Origin: Candidatus Gastranaerophilales bacterium | GTDB taxonomy: Bacteria > Cyanobacteriota > Vampirovibrionia > Gastranaerophilales > Gastranaerophilaceae | Direction of reading: 5' to 3' | Assembly: GCA_944323935.1 (NCBI GenBank) | Contig: CALUUJ010000002.1 | Span: 109,707-173,706 of the forward strand | DNA: 64,000 nt | Translations under genes and position numbers: made by a program | Notes under the pieces: model-generated | The model's input: the letters and a program-made list of their open reading frames with translations, nothing else | Databases searched by the model: none | Told to the model about the DNA's origin: nothing | In this document: positions 26,287-36,091 of the stretch, piece after piece | How the letters are laid out: the number at the start of each line of letters is the position of its first letter | How positions within the stretch are numbered: position 1 is the first letter of the stretch

Positions 26287-29200
26287 ATGAAAAATATAGT
26301 TAATAAAATAGGACCTCTTTCAAATATAGAATTTGATAAATTATTTCTAAGTCAATTATTATCGCATTTTGCAGATGCTGTTGTGCAGTTTACATTGGTT
26401 GCGATATTGCTGGATAAGTTGCCAAATGCAGGAAAAGCCATTGCAATAACATTTTTTGCATTTCTTCTTCCTCAATTTTTCTTTAGTCCATATTCAGGTG
26501 CATTTTGTGATAAGTTCAAAAGAAAAAATATATTAGCATTTAGTTTGTTTTATAGAACCTTAATATTATTTTTAGCAACTTATTTAATATTTAAGCAGAG
26601 CATAATAGAACCACGATATATATATTTAATCTCTTTTCTTTTAGGTTGCGGAAGTGCATTTTTCTATCCTGCGAAAATGGCTATCTTACCTAATTTGGTT
26701 GAAGGTTCGCAGTTGAAATTTGCAAATGCTATGAATTCATCTATTGGTGCTATTGCTGTTTTGTTTGGTGCATTTATTTCTAATTTTATAATTAGCCATA
26801 CAAGCTATATTACTGCTTTAAATATTATTGCTTTAAGTTATCTGATTTCTGCTTGTTTGTGTTTGACTATAAAATTGAAATTTAAACAATCATTTTTCAA
26901 AATTTCAAACAATCTCGTTAATGATATGAATATAGCCATAAAATACATAAAAAACCATAAAAAAGCATTATATTTGGTTATGCTTTCATTCTGCATTCAA
27001 TTTATAGTGGCTATGTTTTCTAACAACTTAAATACACTTATAACAGATTATTATGGTTTAGCATTTTCTGATTTGACATATCTCAGAACAATTTTGGGAT
27101 TTGGCATAATATTGGGTATGTTTTTAACTATATATTTTGCAAGATTGTTAAAAGTGGTACATTTATTTTCTTTAGGTTTTATTATTTTGTGTATAACTCT
27201 TTTTACTGCTAATTTCTGTAATTCAATTGGTATCGCTTGGAAGTGGTTAATTCCTATCGGTATAGCTGATGCTATGGTTGTTATTACTTTAGATACGATA
27301 TTACAAAAAGTTACTCCTGATAGAGTGAGAGGTAAAATATTCGGATTAAATTTAACTTTAAATACATTTAGCTTTTTACTCGGAACACTCATTATTGCGC
27401 TTTCTACAGAATATATTCAACCATTAAATACATTTAAAATTATTGCAGGAGTTTCTTTTATACTGGCAATTTCTGTTCTCTTATTTGATAAAGCTTTCAG
27501 ATACTTTTTATTAAAAGCAACTTTAGGACAAATATTCTTGTTTTTGTTTAGATACAGAGTTGAAGGAATAGAAAACTTGCCAAAAAATGGGAAAGTTATA
27601 CTTGCCGGTAATCATACCGGACATTTGGATCCTTTTATTCTGCAGATGGCAACAAAACGTCCGTTGTGGTTTGTAACCGGACCTGCTGCATTTAAAGTTC
27701 CTATAGTAAGGTATCTTTTAAAATTTTATAATGTTTTACCGTTAAATTTTGGGAAGGGACTTGAAGCAATTGACTCGGCTGTTACAGAATTAAAAAAAGG
27801 CGAGGCTGTTATAATATTCCCGGAAGGGAAGTTTACACCGAATGGTGAACTTTGTAAATTCAATAGAGGTGTTGGCATAATGGCAAAACATGCCGATTGC
27901 CCTATAGTCCCATTTTGTATTCAAGGAGGGTTTGAAACTTGGAATAAGCAGAGGAAACTTCCTAAATTTTTTAATACTATTGTTATTCAATTTGGTCAGC
28001 CAGTTAAAGATTTAACAAAAAGCGAAAAAGAAATTGCTCATGAACTCCAACAAAGAGTTAATTTTATGAAAAAAGCATTAGAAAGACGTTCTTTCTACCA
28101 AATTTCTCAGCAAAATTATTCTAATTTCTTAGATTTAATGAGGGATAAAGGTGATATTTTTGCACCTGTTAATGCCGTTTCAATGAAAACAAAAGATGGT
28201 TATGAGGCAATTACTTATATAGAACTTTCAAGAAATGCGAAGAAATTTGCTAATTATTTGATTGAAACGGTCGGGGTTAATAGGGGCGATAGAATTGCAA
28301 TTTTGTCTGAGTCTCGCCCGGAATTTGCTATTGGAATTTTTGCTTCTATTCAAACAGGGGCGATTACAGTTCCATTGGATGTAAAATTGACTGTATCTGA
28401 ACATACAAATATATTGTCTGATTGTAATCCGAGAATATTAATCTGTTCTTCTCATTATCTAAATCATGCAATAGAAGTAAAGCAAAATGTAAAATCAATA
28501 GAACAAATTTTTCTTTTGGATAAAGAAGAAGAAACTTCATATATGAATGTTTTTGATATTGAAGCGGATGTTGATAAAGATTTAGGACGTCCCCGTTCTT
28601 TAGATGAAACTGCTTTGATTGTTTATACATCAGGTACAACAGGAAATCCAAAAGGTGTTATGATAAGTTTTGGTAATGTTTATTCTCAATTCAAAGATTT
28701 TGAGAAAATTTTTAAGTTATCATCAAAGAACAGACTTCTTTCTTTGTTACCTTTAAATCATCTTTTAGAGCTGACCGACGGATTTTTCTCTATGCTTTAT
28801 ATGGGTGCTCAAATTATTTATATAAAAAGTTTGAGTCCTAAAGAACTTACAGAAACAATGAAAGAAAAGGGTATAACAAATATGATTGTTGTTCCTTTAG
28901 TTGCCAAAATGCTTAAAAATAGTATTGATAAGCAATTAAAGAAGCAGAGTCAAAGAGTTCAGTCTTTGTTCAATTTTATGTATAAAGTTGCCAAATATAT
29001 GCCCCTACAAATAAGAAGAATTATGTTTAAGTCCATAATAGATGAACTTGGCGGAAAATTTGAATGTTTTATTTCAGGCGGTGCTCCTTTAGAACCAGGT
29101 ATTGCTGAATTCTTTGACAGGATTGGTATTCCTGTATTTCAAGGATATGGTTTGACAGAAACAAGTCCTACCGTTTCTACAAATTATTATGATAATAATA

Positions 29201-29772
29201 AAATAGGTACAGTAGGAAAGCCGCTTCCTTCTGTAAGAGTCAAAATAGCTGATAATGGAGAACTTCTTGTAACCGGTCAGAATGTTATGCAGGGCTATTA
29301 CGGAAAGCCTGAAATGACTGCTGAAGTTATAGATGAAGATGGTTGGTTCCACACTGGAGATATTGCTGAACTGGATAAAGAAGGTTATATAAAAATTACA
29401 GGCAGAATTAAAAATATGATAGTATTGGGCGGAGGTAAAAAAATATTCCCGGAAGAAGTCGAAGCAGTATTAGAACAATCTGATAAAATAAAAGAGATAT
29501 GTGTGCTTTCATTAAAGATAAAATCCGGAAATAAAGCAGGAACAGAAGAAGTAGGGGCGATTGTAGTTCCAGCTGATAATATTCTGAATGATGAAAATGT
29601 TGTTCAAATTATAGAAGAAGAAATAAAAAATCTTGCTCAAAAGAATCTTGCACCATACAAAATACCAACAGTAGTTGTTATTCATAAAGATGAGCTCCCC
29701 AAAACATCTACAAAAAAAGTAAAGAGAACTGAGTTGGTTAAATGGTATGAGTCTGATAGTGTTAATGTTTAG
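26287..29772 (+). CDS. MFS transporter-PlsC acyltransferase-AMP ligase fusion (LplT-Aas type)
   Basis: 1161 residues in three domains. Residues about 15-400 form an MFS transporter with ~12 helices. Residues about 410-610 form a PlsC-type acyltransferase with NHTGHLDPF (HX4D) and FPEGKFTPNG. Residues about 625-1150 form an acyl-activating AMP ligase with YTSGTTGNPKGV, GYGLTETSP, and a C-terminal GRIKNMIVLGGGKKI. In E. coli the same chemistry is split between LplT (lysophospholipid flippase) and Aas (re-acylation). Its role is therefore probably lysophospholipid recycling at the inner membrane. GGAGAAAG precedes the ATG. Monocistronic. Confidence 0.9.
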   Translation: MKNIVNKIGPLSNIEFDKLFLSQLLSHFADAVVQFTLVAILLDKLPNAGKAIAITFFAFLLPQFFFSPYSGAFCDKFKRKNILAFSLFYRTLILFLATYLIFKQSIIEPRYIYLISFLLGCGSAFFYPAKMAILPNLVEGSQLKFANAMNSSIGAIAVLFGAFISNFIISHTSYITALNIIALSYLISACLCLTIKLKFKQSFFKISNNLVNDMNIAIKYIKNHKKALYLVMLSFCIQFIVAMFSNNLNTLITDYYGLAFSDLTYLRTILGFGIILGMFLTIYFARLLKVVHLFSLGFIILCITLFTANFCNSIGIAWKWLIPIGIADAMVVITLDTILQKVTPDRVRGKIFGLNLTLNTFSFLLGTLIIALSTEYIQPLNTFKIIAGVSFILAISVLLFDKAFRYFLLKATLGQIFLFLFRYRVEGIENLPKNGKVILAGNHTGHLDPFILQMATKRPLWFVTGPAAFKVPIVRYLLKFYNVLPLNFGKGLEAIDSAVTELKKGEAVIIFPEGKFTPNGELCKFNRGVGIMAKHADCPIVPFCIQGGFETWNKQRKLPKFFNTIVIQFGQPVKDLTKSEKEIAHELQQRVNFMKKALERRSFYQISQQNYSNFLDLMRDKGDIFAPVNAVSMKTKDGYEAITYIELSRNAKKFANYLIETVGVNRGDRIAILSESRPEFAIGIFASIQTGAITVPLDVKLTVSEHTNILSDCNPRILICSSHYLNHAIEVKQNVKSIEQIFLLDKEEETSYMNVFDIEADVDKDLGRPRSLDETALIVYTSGTTGNPKGVMISFGNVYSQFKDFEKIFKLSSKNRLLSLLPLNHLLELTDGFFSMLYMGAQIIYIKSLSPKELTETMKEKGITNMIVVPLVAKMLKNSIDKQLKKQSQRVQSLFNFMYKVAKYMPLQIRRIMFKSIIDELGGKFECFISGGAPLEPGIAEFFDRIGIPVFQGYGLTETSPTVSTNYYDNNKIGTVGKPLPSVRVKIADNGELLVTGQNVMQGYYGKPEMTAEVIDEDGWFHTGDIAELDKEGYIKITGRIKNMIVLGGGKKIFPEEVEAVLEQSDKIKEICVLSLKIKSGNKAGTEEVGAIVVPADNILNDENVVQIIEEEIKNLAQKNLAPYKIPTVVVIHKDELPKTSTKKVKRTELVKWYESDSVNV

Positions 29773-29822
29773 AAATTATTAATTGATTTTTCATTGATTA
29801 AATAAGATAATTAATATTATCA

Positions 29823-29831
29823 AAAGGGAGG
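29823..29831 (+). promoter_or_regulatory. Ribosome binding site pointing to an AUU start
   Basis: AAAGGGAGG is a strong ribosome binding site 8 nt from an ATT at 29840, which opens the TPR gene frame with a signal peptide. The GTG at 29835 is too close and ends after seven codons. Confidence 0.55.
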
Positions 29832-29839
29832 ATAGTGCC

Positions 29840-31861
29840 ATTAACATTAAGTCTATAATATCGGGAATTATAATTGTTTCAGGGTTAACATCTTATGCTT
29901 TTGCAATGACTCCTGAAGCTAATCAGTATTATCATAAGGCTTGTTCTTTATCTGATGAATCAAAATATGAAGAAGCTGTTGAACAATTGAATATTGCCAT
30001 TCAAATGTCACCTGATGATGCTTTGTTGTATACAAAACTTGCAGGCATGTATTCCGAACTTTCTGATTGGGATAATGCTGTTGAAGCTTATAAAAAAGCT
30101 TTAAAGTTAAGACCTAATGATGCTTTTATTTATATTAGTTTAGGCAATATATTTGAACAAATGCAAGATTATAAGAATGCTTATACTGCATATAATCATG
30201 CTATGAAAATTTTTCCTGAATATAAATATAATTATCTAAATCTTGCAAGTGTAAAAACTCATTTAAAAGAGGATGATGAAGCAATTAAATATTATCAAAT
30301 GTTTCTTTCTTATTATCCCGATGCTTTGGATGCAAGGGAAAATATGGCATCTATATACCTAAGAATGAACAAACCTCAAGATGCTGTTGAAATATACAAT
30401 GATATTTATTTGAAAGATCCTGCTACTTTTAAGGATTTTTCTAATTACGGTCTTGCATTATATAGAATTTCAGATTATGACAATGCCCAAAATATTCTTT
30501 TAAAAGCAATAAAAAAAGATAATAATGATTATGTGGCAAGAGCAAATTTGGCTTATGTTTATTTGGCTCAAAATAAAGATGATTTGGCAATAAATGAATT
30601 TGCAAAGGCATTGGAATTACAGCCGGAGATGACTTCAATTCGTTTTGATTATGCGAACTTGCTTGCAGATAAAGAAAAATATGATGAAGCTATTATTCAA
30701 TATAAAGAATACATAAAAGAAAATAAAGATAATCCTGTTGCATACAGAAATGCTGGAATTCTATATGAAAAAAAAGGTGATTATGAAAATGCAATAAAAA
30801 CTTTAGAAGAGGGTATTATTGCAGCTCCTAAGGATGTTGAACTTAAAAAAGAACTAGCAAAATCTTATCATTTGGCAAAACAGTATGATCAAGCTATTGC
30901 GATGTATGATTCTTTACTGGAACAAGATGCTGAAAATACAGAATTGATTTTGAATAAAGGTATTGCATATCATGCTCAAAAGAAATATTCTGAAGCAATT
31001 GCATTATATAAATCTGTATTATTGAAAGATGCAGAAGATAAAACAGCTAAAGATTATTTGCTAAAAGCATATATAGCGCAAGGTGACTCGTTATGTTCAG
31101 AGGGGAATTATAAAAAAGCTATTAATAGTTATGAGTATGCTATTCAAATGGATTCAAATAATCCCGCTTTATATTTAAGTGTAGCTGATGCATATGAAAA
31201 AATTGGTTCTAAATCTAAAGTTATAGAATATTATGAAAAAGCAATGGAAATAGCACCGGAAAATAGTGAAGTTTTGTCTTCATATGCAAAATCTTTAACG
31301 AAGATGGATAAAACGGAAGATGCCAAGCTTGTTTATGAAAAGGCACTGTCTGTTAATAGTGCCACTTCTGATGATAAATATAATTATTATATAGATATTG
31401 CTGATACATATTACAAAAATAAAAACTATCCGATGGCATTGGCTGAATATAAAAAAGCTTTAGAAATAAAACCAAAAGATGAATATCTAAATATAAAATT
31501 AGGTAATACATATAAGGGTATGTCAAATTTAAGCAGTGCAATTGATTATTATAACAAGGCGATAGAAATTAATCCCAATAATCCTGATTCATATTTTAAC
31601 AGTGGATTATGTCTTGCAGAATTAAATAATTTGACTGCAGCAAAAGAAAAATTTTCTAAAGTTATAGAACTGAAATCTGATTATGCATATGCCTATTATG
31701 CATTAGGTCTTGCTTATGAAAAAGAAGATAATATTATAGAAGCAGTTAAGAACTACGAATATTTTATTGAATATACACAGGATAACAATCTAAAAAATAA
31801 TATACAAAATAAGGTAAACAAATTGAAAAAAGTTTTACCTGAAAATGCGGCTAATGAATGA
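29840..31861 (+). CDS. Exported TPR-repeat protein, probable AUU start
   Basis: The first ATG in frame (29906) would give 651 residues of almost pure TPR repeats. However, the 22 codons before it read INIKSIISGIIIVSGL and end SYAFA, an excellent signal peptide with an AxA-like cleavage site. The only start in reach of the strong AGGGAGG is ATT at 29840, giving 673 residues. About 17-18 TPR units follow, with typical YNKAIEINPNNPDSYFNSGL. It probably scaffolds periplasmic or outer-membrane complexes. Its stop overlaps the next ATG by 4 nt. Confidence 0.75.
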   Translation: MNIKSIISGIIIVSGLTSYAFAMTPEANQYYHKACSLSDESKYEEAVEQLNIAIQMSPDDALLYTKLAGMYSELSDWDNAVEAYKKALKLRPNDAFIYISLGNIFEQMQDYKNAYTAYNHAMKIFPEYKYNYLNLASVKTHLKEDDEAIKYYQMFLSYYPDALDARENMASIYLRMNKPQDAVEIYNDIYLKDPATFKDFSNYGLALYRISDYDNAQNILLKAIKKDNNDYVARANLAYVYLAQNKDDLAINEFAKALELQPEMTSIRFDYANLLADKEKYDEAIIQYKEYIKENKDNPVAYRNAGILYEKKGDYENAIKTLEEGIIAAPKDVELKKELAKSYHLAKQYDQAIAMYDSLLEQDAENTELILNKGIAYHAQKKYSEAIALYKSVLLKDAEDKTAKDYLLKAYIAQGDSLCSEGNYKKAINSYEYAIQMDSNNPALYLSVADAYEKIGSKSKVIEYYEKAMEIAPENSEVLSSYAKSLTKMDKTEDAKLVYEKALSVNSATSDDKYNYYIDIADTYYKNKNYPMALAEYKKALEIKPKDEYLNIKLGNTYKGMSNLSSAIDYYNKAIEINPNNPDSYFNSGLCLAELNNLTAAKEKFSKVIELKSDYAYAYYALGLAYEKEDNIIEAVKNYEYFIEYTQDNNLKNNIQNKVNKLKKVLPENAANE

Positions 31862-32262
31862 AGAAAATAATTATAATATTATCTATATTGCCTTTATTGT
31901 TTTTATGTTCATTTAAAATAAAAGCAAAGCCATACGTACTTTTATCTTCGGGTACAATTTCTACGGATGCGACAAAGAGAATGGAGCGAGTTTTTGTTGC
32001 TGGGCAAAGAATAAATTATGCACTGGTTGCACCTGACGGGTTTAAAAAGCCGGGAGTCCGTCTTCAAATATCTAAACAGGATGATAAAACTTCTAATTGG
32101 GGCTTTTCTATTATACAAACTCGTGATTTTTATTTGGATTTATCTCAAAAAGCTTATCGAGATTATATCTATATTCAAAGACCCGGACGATATTATATAC
32201 AATTTTTTTATCTTAGTAATAAAGATTATCCTTTTGCCCGTTCGGAATTTTGGGTTCAATAA
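31858..32262 (+). CDS. Small secreted protein, unknown
   Basis: 134 residues with a signal peptide (IIIILSILPLLFLCSFKIKA; Cys at 17 lies within the hydrophobic stretch, so a lipobox is possible but not clear). The mature part is beta-rich with VFVAGQRINYALVAPDG, LQISKQDDKT and GRYYIQFFYL, like a small beta-sandwich. No family recognised. Overlaps the TPR gene start/stop by 4 nt and is joined directly to the next ORF, so it may work with the TPR protein. Confidence 0.65.
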   Translation: MKKIIIILSILPLLFLCSFKIKAKPYVLLSSGTISTDATKRMERVFVAGQRINYALVAPDGFKKPGVRLQISKQDDKTSNWGFSIIQTRDFYLDLSQKAYRDYIYIQRPGRYYIQFFYLSNKDYPFARSEFWVQ

Positions 32263-32679
32263 ATGTTTAATTTGTATAAATATATAGAATTTTATTTTAA
32301 TCAGTTAAGTTCATCTAAATATATAAGAAAAGGAAAGTGTAACAGATGCGGTAAATGTTGCAGAAATATATTACTGTATGTTGAAGATGAACCAATCAAA
32401 ACAGAAGAACAATTTGAAAAAGTAAAGGAATGGGAAAAACATTATAACAATTTCTATGTTTCAGGCAGATCTGAAAATGGTGCTTTATTATTTACCTGTA
32501 AAGAAATAGATGATAATAATAAATGCAAAGTGTATTTTTTTAGAGGTTGGGGCTGTAGAATGTATCCTAAAAAGGATACAAAATTTTTGATTAATGGAGG
32601 AAAACCATTAGATGGTTGCGGATATTATTTTGAAACTAATAAAAGCTTTAAATCATATTTCCTCAATAGACTTAAATAA
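32263..32679 (+). CDS. YkgJ-family cysteine cluster protein
   Basis: 138 residues with the cysteine signature of YkgJ/CxxCxxCC proteins: GKCNRCGKCC (~22-31), a single Cys in LFTCKEID, then CKVY, CRMYP and CGYYF. These proteins bind zinc or an iron-sulfur cluster. The function is unknown. ATG begins right after the TAA of the secreted protein gene. The 3' end overlaps the convergent trmFO end by 8 nt. Confidence 0.8.
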   Translation: MFNLYKYIEFYFNQLSSSKYIRKGKCNRCGKCCRNILLYVEDEPIKTEEQFEKVKEWEKHYNNFYVSGRSENGALLFTCKEIDDNNKCKVYFFRGWGCRMYPKKDTKFLINGGKPLDGCGYYFETNKSFKSYFLNRLK

Positions 32680-33991
32680 ACTTAGCTGATATTTTTTTTA
32701 TTGTCTCAAGTGAACGTTTTGCTAACAGTTCATTCTTTAGTTTCTTATTTTTGCGAGTTTTCCTATCCATCTCCATTTCAGCTAGAATACCCCAATTTGA
32801 GTTTATTGGTTGAAATGAAGTATGACCTTCAAAAGAAATGTAGTGTGTGAGTGCACCTAAAACTGTTTCTTGAGGAAGTTCTAATAGTTTTTCACCATTT
32901 AAATATTTATACATATTTATACCGGCCAGAAGTCCTGAAGCTATTGATTCTGTATATCCTTCTGTACCTGTTATTTGTCCGGCAAAAAAGATATTTGAAT
33001 TTTTTCTTGATTGAAGTGTCGGATTTAATACCTTTGGACTGTTTATAAAAGTGTTTCTGTGCATTACCCCGTATCTTACGATATTTGCATTCTCAAGACC
33101 TGGGATTGATTGTATAAGTTCTTTTTGGCTTCCCCATCTTAAATTTGTCTGAAATCCTACTAAATTATATAAACTTGCAGATTTATTGTCTTGTCTTAAT
33201 TGTACAACAGCATAATTTTCTAATCCTGTTCTTTCATCAACTAAACCAACAGGTTTTAATGGCCCATATCTTAGAGTATCAGTGCCTCTTGATGCTAAAA
33301 CTTCAATTGGAAGGCAAGATTCAAAGAATTTGGCATTCTTTTCAAATGATTTTAGTTCAATTTTTGGTGCATTAATTAAAATATTATAAAATTTTTCATA
33401 TTCTTCTTTATTCATCGGACAATTTATATAATCAGCATCACCTTTATTATATCTGTTTAAATAGAATGCTTTTTCAAAGTTAATTGAATCTTTTTCCACT
33501 ATTGGTGCTATTGCATCAAAAAAGTGCAGGTATTCTTCACCTAAAAATTGCTTTATATTATTTGAAAGTGCTTCTGATGTTAATGGACCAGATGCTATAA
33601 TTACGGGTATATTGGGGGGTATTTTTTTTAATTCTTCTCTTATAACGTTAATATTTTTATTATTGTTGATTTTTTCTGTTACTTTTTCTGAAAAAAGTTC
33701 TCGGTCTATGGCTAAAGCTCCACCTGCAGGCACTTGTGATTCAAATATAACAGGCATTAATTCGCTTCCAAGTTCTTCCATTTCGTGTTTTAACAGACCT
33801 GATGCATTTGTAGTGTCATAAGAACCAAGGCTATTTGAACATACAAATTCTGCAAATTTATCTGTTTTATGGGCACCTGTCTGCTTATATGGTCTCATTT
33901 CATATAAATCTACTTCTATTCCTCTTTTTGCTAACTGAAGAGCAGCCTCACTTCCTGCCAGTCCTGCTCCGATTATAATCACTTCTTTCAT
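32672..33991 (-). CDS. trmFO: Methylenetetrahydrofolate-tRNA methyltransferase TrmFO
   Basis: It makes T54 in tRNA using methylene-THF and FAD, the folate-dependent route found in Firmicutes, cyanobacteria and others. The 439 residues show the FAD fold IIGAGLAGSEAALQLAKRG, then EMRP, FVCSNSLGS, and the C-terminal FFAGQITGTEGYTESIASGL. Length and motifs are standard (old name Gid). Monocistronic; diverges from the CpaE-like gene. Confidence 0.96.
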   Translation of the reverse strand: MKEVIIIGAGLAGSEAALQLAKRGIEVDLYEMRPYKQTGAHKTDKFAEFVCSNSLGSYDTTNASGLLKHEMEELGSELMPVIFESQVPAGGALAIDRELFSEKVTEKINNNKNINVIREELKKIPPNIPVIIASGPLTSEALSNNIKQFLGEEYLHFFDAIAPIVEKDSINFEKAFYLNRYNKGDADYINCPMNKEEYEKFYNILINAPKIELKSFEKNAKFFESCLPIEVLASRGTDTLRYGPLKPVGLVDERTGLENYAVVQLRQDNKSASLYNLVGFQTNLRWGSQKELIQSIPGLENANIVRYGVMHRNTFINSPKVLNPTLQSRKNSNIFFAGQITGTEGYTESIASGLLAGINMYKYLNGEKLLELPQETVLGALTHYISFEGHTSFQPINSNWGILAEMEMDRKTRKNKKLKNELLAKRSLETIKKISAKFI

Positions 33992-34064
33992 TTATCTTCC
34001 TCATTTTGTATGATTATCTCATAAAAATATAGCCATTATATATAAAATGTTGTAATATTAAGGA

Positions 34065-35177
34065 ATGGAAGAGATAAGAATCTTAATCTTTGATGAAGAA
34101 GAACTTACAAAAACTCTTATTGAAAGTTATTTAAAAGAATTAACTTTTCCTTTTAAGCTTGAAAAGTATAATTCTTATGAAGAAGATTTTATAAAAAATG
34201 TTAGTGAACATAAAATTATAATAGTTAACATTAATAAGTATAATATTTCTATATTAAAATCAATTGAGGAATTATCAAAAGATAAAAAAAATAAGTTTAT
34301 TATTGTATCTTATGATAATTCAACGGATTTACATGTTAAATCATTGAGGGCCGGAGCTAAGGAGTTTTTGTTAAAGCCTTTGGTAAAGGCAGATTTTGTT
34401 TATGTATTACAAAAAATATATAAGAAGGAAATTATGGAATTCAATAAAAATTTGAATGGTAAAGTTTACACCGCTGTATCGGTAGAAAAAGGAATGGGCA
34501 AAACTACGTTTCTGATTAATTTGGCAAAAGAAATAGCAGATGCAAGTGGGGAAAAAGTTCTTTTGATTGATTTTAATAATGACATCAATGACCTTTCTTT
34601 TTTATTAAATATTGATATTTTTTACAATACTATTCATTATATGAATAATTTGACAGAAGAAAATGTAGATCAACTATTATCGAAAGTACCTTCATATAAA
34701 AATTCATCTCTTTTTGTTATGGCAAACGGTTTTCTTCGAAAAGGCGGAGAGAAAATAAATGTAAGAAAAATTGATGATGTTCTGAATATATTAAAAAGAC
34801 ATTATAAGTACATATTTTTGGATATAGATCCAACTGATGATGCTGTAGAACGTGAGTTAGTCAGATTGTCGGATTATGTTTTTGTTATGATGAATTCAAT
34901 GATAAGTTCGTTGGAAAAATTAAAGAATTTTCTGGAAATTATGTACAAAAGTAAAAATGTAAAACTTATACTAAATAAATATGAGGCAAAGAATGTCGAA
35001 AAATTAGAAGAAATACAAACTTTCTTAGGAAAAGAAATTTATTGGGTGATTCCAAAAAACTTTATGGCAACGGGTACAGCATTAAATAATTCTAAGACAT
35101 TAAAAGAAGTATCTCCGAACTTAGATATTGTTCAAGCATATGTTCAATTGGCTCAAAGGATAATAAGCAGAGATTAA
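34065..35177 (+). CDS. CpaE-like protein: receiver-like domain plus MinD/ParA ATPase
   Basis: 370 residues. Residues 1-125 form a receiver-like domain (ILIFDEEELTKTLIES, ending SLRAGAKEFLLKPL) lacking a clear phospho-Asp in the central strand (IIIVNINKYN). Residues about 135-370 form a MinD/ParA/CpaE ATPase with EKGMGKTTFLINLA, where the deviant-Walker signature Lys region is altered, plus LLIDFNNDIND and FLDIDPTDDA. CpaE proteins localise Tad/Flp pilus machines. It ends 2 nt before its partner at 35180. No clear spaced ribosome binding site is present. Confidence 0.75.
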   Translation: MEEIRILIFDEEELTKTLIESYLKELTFPFKLEKYNSYEEDFIKNVSEHKIIIVNINKYNISILKSIEELSKDKKNKFIIVSYDNSTDLHVKSLRAGAKEFLLKPLVKADFVYVLQKIYKKEIMEFNKNLNGKVYTAVSVEKGMGKTTFLINLAKEIADASGEKVLLIDFNNDINDLSFLLNIDIFYNTIHYMNNLTEENVDQLLSKVPSYKNSSLFVMANGFLRKGGEKINVRKIDDVLNILKRHYKYIFLDIDPTDDAVERELVRLSDYVFVMMNSMISSLEKLKNFLEIMYKSKNVKLILNKYEAKNVEKLEEIQTFLGKEIYWVIPKNFMATGTALNNSKTLKEVSPNLDIVQAYVQLAQRIISRD

Positions 35178-35179
35178 AA

Positions 35180-36091
35180 ATGAATTTAAAAGACAGACTT
35201 GATAATATTAAAAATACTAATCAAATTTCTATTAAAGAAGAGATAGTTACAGACACATATTTTGATATTAATAATATTTTTGTTAATTATGATAAAATAA
35301 GTGGTATTCTTTTTTCTATTATTAATCAAAAGAAAAATATTATTTTTATATCTGATAATTCTGTTGATAAAAATATTATTGTTTCATTAATGCAGTCTGT
35401 ATTAGGAAGTTATGATATTGAAATATTAAATTCTATAGATGAAAATATTTATAATTTATGCACAAAGATAAAGTTTATTTCTGATTCGTCTATAATACAA
35501 ATTGTAAAAATATTTGAATATATTATATATGGATATAGTTCTTTTATTTCTTTATTTAATTTGGCAAATGATGAAAATATAATAAATAAATTGAAAACAG
35601 TTATTGCTGTCAATTTCAGAAATTTAACAGAAGAAAATATTAATACTTTGATAGGATGTTCTGATTCTTTTTTTGTTTCGATTGAAAAAGATGAAGACGG
35701 CTTATTTTTAGTTTCTAAAGTTCAAAAAATAAATTATATTGAAAATATTATCTCATTGGATGTTATATATGATTATAAAAATGCAGATAAGAATGTCGAA
35801 CAAAAATTTGTGGAAGAAGCTAAACCGGAAAATTCGGAAGAAGATAATTCATATATCGAAACTGAAAAAAACATATTAAATAATGATATTCAATACCAAG
35901 AAACTGATTTTATTGAATCTGAAGATGCTGATTCCGTTATTCAAAAAGAGCAAATAGCAATTGATATCAATGAAGAAAAAAACGAAGAAAATTTAATAGA
36001 CTCTACAGATAATGTCGAAGAAAAACCTATAATTAAAGTAAATAAGTATAGATTATTAAAAGAAAAAATTAAAAACAAACGAAATAAATGA
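35180..36091 (+). CDS. Unknown partner of the CpaE-like protein; possible degenerate CpaF-like domain
   Basis: 303 residues, no signal peptide. Residues about 30-205 show a pattern reminiscent of secretion ATPases but without a P-loop: NIIFISDNSVDKNIIV where Walker A would be, then SLFNLANDENIINKL matching the position of the T-x-H-A-N box, then SDSFFVSIEKDEDGLF matching the post-box strands of CpaF. Residues about 205-285 are acidic and disordered. The tail is basic (RLLKEKIKNKRNK). CpaF similarity is my reading by eye and is weak. Cotranscription with 34065 is near certain. Confidence 0.55.
   Translation: MNLKDRLDNIKNTNQISIKEEIVTDTYFDINNIFVNYDKISGILFSIINQKKNIIFISDNSVDKNIIVSLMQSVLGSYDIEILNSIDENIYNLCTKIKFISDSSIIQIVKIFEYIIYGYSSFISLFNLANDENIINKLKTVIAVNFRNLTEENINTLIGCSDSFFVSIEKDEDGLFLVSKVQKINYIENIISLDVIYDYKNADKNVEQKFVEEAKPENSEEDNSYIETEKNILNNDIQYQETDFIESEDADSVIQKEQIAIDINEEKNEENLIDSTDNVEEKPIIKVNKYRLLKEKIKNKRNK

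Noticed and set aside
34010..34064. Leaderless start for the CpaE-like gene
   Set aside because: A TGTAAT box ends 8 nt ahead of the ATG, so the spacing differs from the four cleaner cases and there is no -35.
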